A DNA stretch of 64,000 nucleotides from F23-B02 sp963613665 (GTDB taxonomy: Bacteria; Bacillota; Clostridia; Oscillospirales; Oscillospiraceae): contig CAVEAL010000002.1 in the NCBI GenBank assembly GCA_963613665.1, forward strand, positions 99,682-163,681. Direction: 5' to 3'. Under the pieces are notes generated by a model. It was not told the origin of the DNA. It did not search any database and saw nothing but the letters and a program-made list of their open reading frames with translations. This document shows positions 17,733 through 25,327 of this stretch, one piece after another. Position numbers and translations under genes: made by a program. Every line of letters begins with the position of its first letter. Within the stretch, counting starts at the first letter, position 1.

Positions 17733-18742
17733 AGAAGAAATTACTTGCCCTATGCCTGGCCGCGGCTCTGACGCTGAGCCTTGCAGGCTGCGGCAGCTCC
17801 GACAGCGGCAGCGGCGGCGCAGCGCAGGGCAGCAGCGAGGCGACCGCGGTGAATGTCGGCCTTATCATGGGGCCGCCGTCCATGGGCCTCGGCTGGCTCA
17901 TACACGAAGCCGAAGAAGGCAATACATATAACGACTATAATTTTCAGGTTGCCGGTGTGGATTACTCCGCGGTATCGGCATCGCTCAATCAGGGCGACTA
18001 CGATATTGCAACACTGCCGTCCAACGTTGCGGCCATTTTGTACAATAACCCCGACATGAAGGAGCAGGTGAAGGTCATCAGCATAGGCAATCTCGGCCTG
18101 CTGTATGTATTGACCACCGACTCTTCGGTCAATACAATGGACGACCTCAAAGGCCGCACGGTCTATTCCATAGGCGAGGGCGGCCCTCCGGAGTACACCT
18201 TTGAGTATCTGCTTGAGCAGTATGACCTGTCAGATGACGTGAACTTTTCTTTCCGCGCCACTCCCTTTGAGGTGCTCAACCTCCTGCAGGAGGAGCCGAA
18301 CTCGATAGCACTGCTGCCGCAGCCCTTTGTCGAGGTTGCAAAAATGCTCGTGCCCGATCTGCGCGTTGCCATAAACGTTACCGAGGCGTGGGATGCAATG
18401 AATTCTGACAGCGGTGCGCAGTCTGTCACCACTGTAACGGTCGTCCGGACCAAATTCCTGGAGGAGCACGAGCAGGCGGTTAAGGAATATCTGGAGCTTT
18501 CAAAGAAGTCCACGGATTACTGCCTTGAAAATCTGGACGAGGCAGCTCAGTGGACGGAGGATTACGAGACGTTTCTCAATCCCGACATCGCCAAAAACGC
18601 CATTCCGGAGTGCAGCATAGTAACCCTGACCGGACAGGAGATGAAGGATATCCTCTCCGGCTTCCTTCAGATCATTTATGATTCAAACCCCGACGCAGTC
18701 GGCGGCAAAATGCCTGACGACGGGTTTTATTACATGCCTTAG
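17729..18742 (+). CDS. ABC substrate-binding lipoprotein, NMT1/SsuA-like
   Basis: 337 residues with a lipobox LSLAGCGSS, so it is lipid-anchored on the outer face of the membrane. The body follows the NMT1/SsuA/TauA pattern: VGLIMGPPSMGLGWL at the start, QGDYDIATLPSNVAAILYNN, then LYVLTTDSSVNTMDDLKGRT and SIGEGGPPEYTFEYLL. It starts with GTG inside the stop of the previous gene, with AAAGGAG (17714-17720) upstream. It is the probable binding partner of the permease and ATPase-CRP at 9.4-11.5 kb, because no other permease of that type is in view. The ligand cannot be read from the sequence; relatives bind nitrate, sulphonates, thiamine precursors and other small molecules. Confidence 0.85.
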   Translation: MKKKLLALCLAAALTLSLAGCGSSDSGSGGAAQGSSEATAVNVGLIMGPPSMGLGWLIHEAEEGNTYNDYNFQVAGVDYSAVSASLNQGDYDIATLPSNVAAILYNNPDMKEQVKVISIGNLGLLYVLTTDSSVNTMDDLKGRTVYSIGEGGPPEYTFEYLLEQYDLSDDVNFSFRATPFEVLNLLQEEPNSIALLPQPFVEVAKMLVPDLRVAINVTEAWDAMNSDSGAQSVTTVTVVRTKFLEEHEQAVKEYLELSKKSTDYCLENLDEAAQWTEDYETFLNPDIAKNAIPECSIVTLTGQEMKDILSGFLQIIYDSNPDAVGGKMPDDGFYYMP

Positions 18743-18754
18743 GAGAAATATTTC

Positions 18755-21700
18755 ATGAAAAAATTAGGAATCGACTTGGGCACCTCGACCGTCAAGCTGG
18801 CACTGACCGGCGAGGGAGAGCCCGAGCTCCGCTGCGCCATGCACCGCGGCCGTGTGGCTCAGACCCTGCTCGAATGTCTGCAAAGCATGACGCTGCCTGA
18901 GAAAATTGCCGTCTGCGTGACCGGCAGCAACCGCCGCGTCGTGTTGACGCTCTGCCCGCAGCTGCAGCAGATAGAGGACATTCCCGCTATCGTTTCGGGC
19001 ACAGGGATACTTGCTCCCGAAGCCGGCTGCGTTATAGAGATCGGCAGCCAGAGCGCACGCTTTATTACCGGGCTGCACGGCAGGGCACCGCGCTTTTCGG
19101 TAAACGAGCACTGTGCGGGCGGCACGGGCTCGTTCTTTGAAGACCAGATGTCCCGCCTCGGCCTGGAGATCGAGGACTACTCAGGACTCGTAGCTCAGGC
19201 ACGGGAGATACCCAGCCTGTCCGGCCGCTGTGCGGTCTTCGCAAAGACGGATATAATCCACCGCCAGCAGGAGGGCGTGCCCAAGCAGGATATTCTGCTC
19301 GGCCTGTGCTATGCCATGATACGCAACTACAAGGCGACCATAGTAAAAAATCTGCCGGTTGAAAAACCGGTGGCCTTCTGCGGCGGCGTTACGCTCAACA
19401 GCGGCGTCGTGCGGGCAATAAAGGATATATTCCGTTTGCGGGACGACGAGCTCATCGTGCCGGAAAACGCGCGCTTCGCGGCGGCATGCGGAGCGGCTCA
19501 GGCGGCAGAGCATGTAACGGAAAGCGAGAAGCTGCTGGCGGCGCTTGCCGTGGGCGAGGTACACGGCAGTGAGGAGCTCAGCCTGACCCGGCTCGTTCTT
19601 GCCGAAGGCACGGATCTTTCCGAGCCGCATTGCAGCGGCGTAATGCCGGAAGACGGCGCGTTTATCGGCATCGACATCGGCTCTACCAGTACCGACCTTG
19701 TGCTCGTGAGCCGTGACGATACTCTCATTGATTTTCAGTATCTGCGCACCGCCGGTGACCCCGAGGGCGTTGTCCGAAGGGGACTGAAGCAGATACAGAG
19801 CAAATACGGCAATTTCCCCGTGCTCGGTGTCGGAGTGACAGGCTCCGGACGTGAACGCATGGGACGGATGATGTGCGCAGATGCCATTCGTGACGAGATC
19901 ACCGCGCAGGCCCGCGCCGCAAGCCACTGGGTGCCGGAGTCGGACACGGTGTTCGAGATAGGCGGTCAGGACAGCAAGTATATATCGCTCAAGGACGGTC
20001 AGGTGACCGATTTTCAGATGAACAAGGTCTGTGCCGCCGGTACAGGCTCGTTTGTCGAGGAGCAGGCCGCCCGCATGGGCATTCCCATTGCCGGCTTCGG
20101 CCCTCTTGCGCTCAAAGCTACCCGGCCCTGCGATCTGGGCGAGCGCTGCACGGTGTTCATCGAGACCTCCATCGCTCAGGCGGAGGCTCATGGCGCGTCA
20201 CAGGCGGATATTGCGGCAGGACTCTGCCACTCCATCGTAAAAAACTATCTGCACAAGGTCGTGGGCGGCAAGCCGGTCGGACAGCACATAGTCCTCCAGG
20301 GCGGCGTTGACTACAATCCCGGCATAGTGGCCGCATTCCAGAGCGCCTACGGTGACCGTGTGCGTGTATCGCCCGTGTTCTCCATCTCCGGTGCGTTCGG
20401 CGCGGCGCTGCTTGCGAAGGAAGCCGTGGGCGCGGCTCAAAGCAGCTTTCTCGGCTTTGATTTTCCGAGCCAAGAGCGTAAAATTGCCGCCACCAATGAG
20501 GAGATACGCCGCAACAAGGCCTTTTACCGCAAGGCAGGCCAGCTGGCGGTGGAGGATTATGACGGCAGCGTCGACCCGCTGAAAAAAACGGTGGGCGTGC
20601 CTCTTACGCTTATAATGTTCAAATTCTTCCCCATGGTGAACGCCTTTTTCAAAAACCTCGGCTTCAACGTGATGCTGTCCCACCCGACGAACGAGGAGAC
20701 CATCATGCTCTCTCAGCAGTATGCTCAGGGCGAGACCTGCTATCCCGTGAAGCTCATCTACGGCCACATGATGCAGCTTGCCGAGCAGGGCGTGGACTAT
20801 ATTTTCCTGCCGTCCATTCACACGATACGTCATCCGCACTCGCACGCCGTGCACAACTACGCATGTCCATATATGCAGATGGCCGCCAAGGCGGTGTTTG
20901 ACACGCTTGGACTGGAAAAACGGGGCATTAAGCTGCTCAGCCCCATTCTTGATCTCGACCTCGGAGCTCAGATGATGGGCCTTGCCATGCTGGATGTCGG
21001 AAAATCGCTGGGCTTTTCAAAGCCCCGCTGCCTGCCGGGCCTGCTCAAGGGAGCAATGGCGGTCAAGAAATACACCGAAGGCGTGGAGGGACTCGGACGC
21101 GAGATGCTGTCCTCCCTGAAGCCGGAGGACAAGGTGCTGGTGCTCATCACCCGCAATTACGGAATTTCAGACCCGGTGCTCAACATGGGAATTCCCGAGA
21201 TCCTGCTTTCACGCGGCTACAAGGTCATGACGCTGGGACATCTGCCCGGCATGGATCTGGATATCTCGGCCGATTATCCGCACATGTACTGGCCCTTCGG
21301 CGACCATGTGCTGTCCGGCATAAAGCTGATAGCAAATCATCCGAATCTGTACGCCGTGTATCTTACCAATCACGGCTGCGGTCCGGATACGCTGCTTTCG
21401 CATCTTGTGCGCGAGGAAATGGGCGATAAGCCTTATTTGCAGATCGAGGTGGACGAGCATTACTCCCGCGTTGGCGTTATCACCCGTGTGGAGGCGTTTT
21501 TAAACAGCCTGTCACATCGTCCGCCTGCGGAGCTTCCGAAAAACTTCAATATCCTCAATGTGGCGATGCACCCGACGAATATTCAGGAAAAGCCCGATAA
21601 AAACCGCCGATTGCTGATACCGAATCTCGGCGAATACACGCCGTATCTTGCGGAATATTTCACCCGTCAGGGCATAAATGCCGAGGCAATGCCGCCGTTT

Positions 21701-22585
21701 GACAGGGAAACGCTCGCTCTCGGCCGTGCAGAAATGAACTCAAAGGAGTATCTGCCTCTTCCCATGCTCGTGGGCGCCTGTCTCCAGGCCATCGAGAAAA
21801 ACGGCGGCGACGCCGGTCTGCAATTTCTCATTCCCTACGGCTACGGTGCCGATGCTGACGGTCAATACGCAAGAGCGGTGCGCTCCATTCTTGACAGGCG
21901 GGGTTATACTGAATGTGGGATCGTTTCCCCGATCATGGAGGAGCTCTCCGAAAAAGCCGCAGATCCGGAGCTTCTCATGCGCGCCGTGCTTACGGGCGAC
22001 CTGGTATATGCACTGCCGGCCGGCAGCCGCAGTCAGCTCAGACCGGAGCACATTCCCGATAAGGACGGACTGCTTGCTCTGGCAAAGCTCATTCCGGCAG
22101 ATGACAGGGCCTTGGCCGCCGTGGGTACGCCCATGTGCCTGACAAGCCTTGACGAGGGGATTTTGTCCGCACTCGAGAACGAGGGTAAGACCGTTCGCCG
22201 TATGCCGCTGAGCGAAATGCTGTGGTTTTTGTGGCGTGATAACGGCAAGCGCGCCGACCGGTCGCTGTTGGACGCCGTTTCGGCGGAAACCGGCTGTGCC
22301 GGCCTGTTCTCCGAGGATCCTGACGGCCTGTTTGACGTGGCGCAGGCACGGCTTGACGGCTTTGCCGGTGCAAACGGCCGGTATCGCTATGCAAAGGCCG
22401 TTCAGATGGGCGAGCATGCCGCGGCGGTGCTGACGCTTTCGCCGCGCTACGAAAACACCGAAATGGTGCTCAGCCTGCGGGGAATTGCACAAAACTGTCC
22501 GGCTCCGCTGTATGAGCTGTCTCTCGACGGCGACTGGGATGAAGCGGGCAGGTCGCGGCTGCGCTCGTTCCTGTATTACTGCTGA
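18755..22585 (+). CDS. Giant double activase / 2-hydroxyacyl-CoA dehydratase-related protein
   Basis: 1276 residues, starting 12 bases after the lipoprotein gene. There are two actin-fold BadF/BcrA/HgdC-type ATPase modules: residues 1-255 (GIDLGTSTVKLAL, HCAGGTGSFFEDQ, SGRCAVFAKTD) and about 305-560 (GIDIGSTSTDLVL, EIGGQDSKYI, CAAGTGSFVEEQ, GERCTVFIETS). A DUF2229-like region follows (about 610-900: GETCYPVKL, NYACPYMQ, NHGCGPDTL, IEVDEHYSRVGVITR), then a C-terminal region related to dehydratase components. Family members use ATP and [4Fe4S] clusters to drive low-potential electron transfer. In the C-terminal part, positions usually KEC and GPCR in the family read KEY and GADA, so a cluster site may be lost there. 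Cytoplasmic. Substrate unknown. Confidence 0.85.
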   Translation: MKKLGIDLGTSTVKLALTGEGEPELRCAMHRGRVAQTLLECLQSMTLPEKIAVCVTGSNRRVVLTLCPQLQQIEDIPAIVSGTGILAPEAGCVIEIGSQSARFITGLHGRAPRFSVNEHCAGGTGSFFEDQMSRLGLEIEDYSGLVAQAREIPSLSGRCAVFAKTDIIHRQQEGVPKQDILLGLCYAMIRNYKATIVKNLPVEKPVAFCGGVTLNSGVVRAIKDIFRLRDDELIVPENARFAAACGAAQAAEHVTESEKLLAALAVGEVHGSEELSLTRLVLAEGTDLSEPHCSGVMPEDGAFIGIDIGSTSTDLVLVSRDDTLIDFQYLRTAGDPEGVVRRGLKQIQSKYGNFPVLGVGVTGSGRERMGRMMCADAIRDEITAQARAASHWVPESDTVFEIGGQDSKYISLKDGQVTDFQMNKVCAAGTGSFVEEQAARMGIPIAGFGPLALKATRPCDLGERCTVFIETSIAQAEAHGASQADIAAGLCHSIVKNYLHKVVGGKPVGQHIVLQGGVDYNPGIVAAFQSAYGDRVRVSPVFSISGAFGAALLAKEAVGAAQSSFLGFDFPSQERKIAATNEEIRRNKAFYRKAGQLAVEDYDGSVDPLKKTVGVPLTLIMFKFFPMVNAFFKNLGFNVMLSHPTNEETIMLSQQYAQGETCYPVKLIYGHMMQLAEQGVDYIFLPSIHTIRHPHSHAVHNYACPYMQMAAKAVFDTLGLEKRGIKLLSPILDLDLGAQMMGLAMLDVGKSLGFSKPRCLPGLLKGAMAVKKYTEGVEGLGREMLSSLKPEDKVLVLITRNYGISDPVLNMGIPEILLSRGYKVMTLGHLPGMDLDISADYPHMYWPFGDHVLSGIKLIANHPNLYAVYLTNHGCGPDTLLSHLVREEMGDKPYLQIEVDEHYSRVGVITRVEAFLNSLSHRPPAELPKNFNILNVAMHPTNIQEKPDKNRRLLIPNLGEYTPYLAEYFTRQGINAEAMPPFDRETLALGRAEMNSKEYLPLPMLVGACLQAIEKNGGDAGLQFLIPYGYGADADGQYARAVRSILDRRGYTECGIVSPIMEELSEKAADPELLMRAVLTGDLVYALPAGSRSQLRPEHIPDKDGLLALAKLIPADDRALAAVGTPMCLTSLDEGILSALENEGKTVRRMPLSEMLWFLWRDNGKRADRSLLDAVSAETGCAGLFSEDPDGLFDVAQARLDGFAGANGRYRYAKAVQMGEHAAAVLTLSPRYENTEMVLSLRGIAQNCPAPLYELSLDGDWDEAGRSRLRSFLYYC

Positions 22586-22601
22586 ATTGGAGGAAAATTA
22601 A

Positions 22602-22952
22602 ATGCAGAATTTCATCAAAAACATTGATCATGAAACCGTTCTCAAGCTCACAGACCTCGTTTCGGTTCAGACCGGACAGGTGGTAAGCAAGACCCTTACG
22701 CAGAACAAGGCGGTCAGCGTGACGCTGTTTGCCTTCGACAAGGGCGAGGAGATCAGCACTCATGAATCCGTCGGCGACGCAATGGTCACGGTCCTTGAGG
22801 GTGTCGGCCGCTTTATCGTCGGCGGAGTGCCTCACATCGTAAAGGCCGGTGAGACACTCGTCATGCCCGCCAATATCCCCCACGCTGTTTACGGTGAGGA
22901 GGCCTTCAAATGGCTGCTGACCGTAGTTTTCCCCAACGGCTTTGAAATTTGA
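22602..22952 (+). CDS. Small cupin-domain protein
   Basis: 116 residues, one cupin_2 domain. The metal-site pattern is visible: THESVGDAMVTVLEGVGRFIVGG in motif 1 (H and E) and ETLVMPANIPHAV in motif 2 (H). GGAGGA (about 22589-22594) precedes the ATG, and the gene lies 16 bases after the giant activase, so it is probably the last gene of that operon. Small cupins of this type bind a metal and small ligands. A sensor, isomerase or detoxifying role is possible; none can be chosen from the sequence. Confidence 0.85.
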   Translation: MQNFIKNIDHETVLKLTDLVSVQTGQVVSKTLTQNKAVSVTLFAFDKGEEISTHESVGDAMVTVLEGVGRFIVGGVPHIVKAGETLVMPANIPHAVYGEEAFKWLLTVVFPNGFEI

Positions 22953-22965
22953 TTGAGCGCAGAAT

Positions 22966-23050
22966 AATCCCTGAATTGCAAGGATTTCGGTAAAAGCACT
23001 TTGAAATTTTCAAAAATGCTCGGCGGAAAAGCGCAGTTAAAAAGTCCCCG
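22966..23050 (+). repeat. Dispersed intergenic repeat, copy 1
   Basis: An 85-base block made of two imperfect hairpins (AATCCCTG...CAAGGATT and AGCAC.TTTGAAATTTTCAAAA.TGCT), a conserved link TCGGTAAAAGCA and a tail CGGCGGAAAAGCGCAG ending in AAAAAGTCCCC. The same order and most bases recur in inverted orientation at 32954-33042. It lies between two convergent operons. Confidence 0.75.
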
Positions 23051-23075
23051 GTGAGTAAATGCTCACCGGGGACTT
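23042..23075. terminator. Bidirectional terminator hairpin between convergent genes
   Basis: A perfect 14-bp stem (AAGTCCCCGGTGAG with its complement) and a 6-base loop. On the minus strand it is followed by TTTTT, so it ends the transglutaminase operon. On the plus strand the T tract is poor. Its left arm overlaps the end of the dispersed repeat. Confidence 0.75.
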
Positions 23076-23085
23076 GCTCTATGGT

Positions 23086-23787
23086 TCATTTTATGTTTCG
23101 GATCTTTCTTACATTGGAGTTCATCAGATGCCTCCCGAAGTTTCTATAGACAAAGGCCTTGAACTGCGACATTTCCTGACCGTGTTCTTTCAATAGCTCG
23201 TCCGGGTTGTCATAGATGCCGAAGTCCTGATTGATGCCCTCACTCTGGATATAGGTGTTATTGCGGTCGAAATCAATCACAGGATGATGGAGATCCCGCA
23301 CCGCCACGCCGTAGCCGCAGAATGCGCCGGTGCAGTCGTGGTTTGCGGCCTGAAGCTTCTCCAGATACGGCTTATCCAGAATAAACGCCTCCAGTTCATA
23401 CCAAACGCCGTCAAGATATACCTCTACCCAGCTGTGAAACACATTTTTCGGAGCAAGGATATATACAAGCCCGGTCATTGCGCCCTTTTGCAGCCTTTTG
23501 TCGATGGTGAAGCCGTGGACGCGGCAGGGAATACCACACCCTCGCAGCAGTGCCATAAACAGCGTCCCTTTGGTGTTGCACTGGCCGTAGCCGTCAGCAA
23601 GTACCTTGGAGGCAGGTATGCTGTCATCGGTATTGTAGCCGAAGAATATCTCGTCACGGACATAGTTATAGATCGCTTTGATGCGTTCAAATTCTCCCAG
23701 CGAACGCCAGCCGCGCTGTTCGATCAAATTTTGTATCGCCGGAGCGGAGAAATCCAGCATCGGCGTTTTCGTCAGGTATTTTTCCAT
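23086..23787 (-). CDS. Transglutaminase-like domain protein
   Basis: 233 residues, no signal peptide. The core has the catalytic Cys in GYGQCNTKGTLFMALLRGCG and the His in NVFHSWVEVYLDGVWYELEA. The third acidic position reads E (YELEAF) where most transglutaminase-like proteins have D, so peptidase or transferase activity is not certain. Proteins of this superfamily cleave or cross-link peptides at Cys-His-Asp sites. Last gene of a three-gene minus-strand operon, after the hydrolase and the small membrane protein, and controlled from the region with the AGTTAGC palindrome. Function unknown. Confidence 0.82.
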   Translation of the reverse strand: MEKYLTKTPMLDFSAPAIQNLIEQRGWRSLGEFERIKAIYNYVRDEIFFGYNTDDSIPASKVLADGYGQCNTKGTLFMALLRGCGIPCRVHGFTIDKRLQKGAMTGLVYILAPKNVFHSWVEVYLDGVWYELEAFILDKPYLEKLQAANHDCTGAFCGYGVAVRDLHHPVIDFDRNNTYIQSEGINQDFGIYDNPDELLKEHGQEMSQFKAFVYRNFGRHLMNSNVRKIRNIK

Positions 23788-23796
23788 GACTCACCC

Positions 23797-24570
23797 TCAC
23801 TCTTTCAAAAACGGCAGCTCCGGCAGTCGGTTTTCTTCCATGACTGAACGAAGCATCGCCGCAAAGCCTTCCGGGTCGCGGATCTGGAACTGCATGTGGT
23901 TATAGCCCTCGAACACCGGATAATTGCCCTGTGGATACGCTTGCATGACTGCATCGCGGTACTTATAGTGCTCCTCGATACTTCCGAACTCAAAATAAAT
24001 GCACCTTTGCAGATCCTCGGGCAGCGGAGGGAATGGCTTAGCTTCAAGACTGTCCGCCAGCTGACGGCGAAGATTGCTGTAGGTCAGGTTCTTTCCGGCA
24101 ACGATGAAATATGGCTTTATCGTTTCGTCATCACACCAGAGTATCTTCCCCAGTGTTTTTCCTTTTGACCAGTACAGGTTTTTTATGGCGAGATACAGAA
24201 ATGGCGTCATGATGCGCCGAGTGCCTTTTCCGATCTGCGCAAACTGCCCTCCGTCGAAGAAAACGTGATCAACTGAATTTTCAGCGCTTGCAAGAAATGC
24301 CGTAGCTAAATCTGCGCCAATCGAGGACGCGACGACAAGTGCCAGCCGCTCAATACCGTTTTCCCGCAGAAACTCATCGACCTGCCGTACCTCGTCGGCT
24401 TTGCTGATGTATCGCTGCCCCTCGCAGTAGACCGTCGAGGTCGGCATGATGCAGAAATACTTTTCCTGCAAATGCTTTGCCACCGGCTCGCTGCTGTTAC
24501 CCGTAACGCCCATGGCGTGGAAAAACAGCACGGCAGGGTTCTCTTTATTTCCTATGGTTTGGACTTGCAT
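23797..24570 (-). CDS. Alpha/beta hydrolase fold protein
   Basis: 257 residues, no signal peptide. The fold markers are FFHAMGVTGNSS (oxyanion strand), a nucleophile elbow VVASSIGADLA and a late His in GYNHMQFQ. The elbow reads A-S-S-I-G instead of the usual G-x-S-x-G, which occurs in some family members. It could be an esterase, lipase or peptidase acting in the cytoplasm. It lies 9 bases upstream of the transglutaminase gene, which indicates co-translation. Substrate unknown. Confidence 0.82.
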   Translation of the reverse strand: MQVQTIGNKENPAVLFFHAMGVTGNSSEPVAKHLQEKYFCIMPTSTVYCEGQRYISKADEVRQVDEFLRENGIERLALVVASSIGADLATAFLASAENSVDHVFFDGGQFAQIGKGTRRIMTPFLYLAIKNLYWSKGKTLGKILWCDDETIKPYFIVAGKNLTYSNLRRQLADSLEAKPFPPLPEDLQRCIYFEFGSIEEHYKYRDAVMQAYPQGNYPVFEGYNHMQFQIRDPEGFAAMLRSVMEENRLPELPFLKE

Positions 24571-24585
24571 AAATCACGCCTTCTT

Positions 24586-25071
24586 TCATATCAGTGTAAC
24601 GACCCACGCGCTCAGCGCGGCGACGGCGGCAAACAGCGGAATGCCCCGCACGAAGGAGCCGATGAGCTTTGTCGGGTCTTGGTAAATTGCCTTATCCGGC
24701 AGGAAGGAGAAGCGGATGCGTTTTGTATTGCGCCACCAGAGCAGGTCGATGACCAGAAGGTCAAACAGCCCCAGCCCCTCGCCGAGGATAATAAAATACC
24801 AGAACGCAGAGAGATAACTGTCAAAGTTGAGAATGCCCTTAAAGCCCAGTCCCAGTGCGGAAAATACCACGGTGAAAAGAATAAGATTACCTATCAAAAT
24901 TGAGGGTATGGACTTCTCCTTCGGAGCCTCAGCGAGCTTTTCGCGCACGATTGACTGCACCGCGTTTGGGTATGAGCGCAGACCGGCGAGATTTTTCTTA
25001 TCGGTTCCCGTGCACAGAAAGCATATGCCCCAGTACAGGAACCAGAATGCGGGTATAATGAGCCATTTCAT
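24586..25071 (-). CDS. Small multi-span membrane protein
   Basis: 161 residues from the ATG at 25071, which has GGAGG 10 bases upstream (25082-25086). A longer frame reaches 25368 but would cross the promoter and terminator. There are about four membrane segments (WLIIPAFWFLYWGICFL, ILIGNLILFTVVFSALGLGF, YFIILGEGLGLFDLLVIDLL, IPLFAAVAALSAWVVTLI). I do not recognise the family. First gene of the operon with the hydrolase and the transglutaminase-like protein. Confidence 0.75.
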   Translation of the reverse strand: MKWLIIPAFWFLYWGICFLCTGTDKKNLAGLRSYPNAVQSIVREKLAEAPKEKSIPSILIGNLILFTVVFSALGLGFKGILNFDSYLSAFWYFIILGEGLGLFDLLVIDLLWWRNTKRIRFSFLPDKAIYQDPTKLIGSFVRGIPLFAAVAALSAWVVTLI

Positions 25072-25172
25072 TGCTGTTTTGCCTCCATCCAAGCTTTTAT
25101 CGCAGCTTTCATTCGGCGGTATCCTTCCGCTTCTTTTTTTGCGTTGCCGAGCAGCAGGATGATCGCCGAGCC

Positions 25173-25190
25173 AGTTAGCAGCAGCTAACT
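25173..25190. promoter_or_regulatory. Shared operator-like palindrome, site 3
   Basis: AGTTAGC-agca-GCTAACT, a perfect 7-bp inverted repeat in the leader of the minus-strand operon, 102 bases before its start codon and about 40 bases after the predicted transcription start. It is the same motif as at 9394 and 11561. Confidence 0.65.
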
Positions 25191-25201
25191 TTCTCGTTTT
25201 C

Positions 25202-25221
25202 AAAAAGCCGCATTTCTGCGG
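25202..25221 (-). other. Short terminator-like hairpin in leader
   Basis: On the minus strand CCGCA-gaaa-TGCGG is followed by CTTTTT. It lies only a few bases after the predicted start point, too close for normal termination. It could be a 5' stabilising hairpin or the end of another transcript. Confidence 0.4.
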
Positions 25222-25230
25222 ACTGCTGAT

Positions 25231-25259
25231 ATTATACTGTGCTTTTGGCGTATTTGCAA
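25231..25259 (-). promoter_or_regulatory. Promoter of the membrane protein, hydrolase and transglutaminase operon
   Basis: On the minus strand TTGCAA (25254-25259), a 17-base spacer and a perfect TATAAT (25231-25236). Confidence 0.65.
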
Positions 25260-25282
25260 TAGGCCGGAGAGAAAACTGCAAC

Positions 25283-25320
25283 AAAATACCGCCGCGATCA
25301 TGCGATCGCGGCGGTATTTT
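25283..25320. terminator. Strong bidirectional terminator after the carB-dapF frame
   Basis: A perfect 17-bp stem (25283-25299 with 25304-25320) around an ATGC loop. The arms begin with AAAA and end with TTTT, so it works in both directions. It lies 7 bases after the end of the carbamoyl-phosphate operon. Confidence 0.9.
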
Positions 25321-25327
25321 CTGGACG

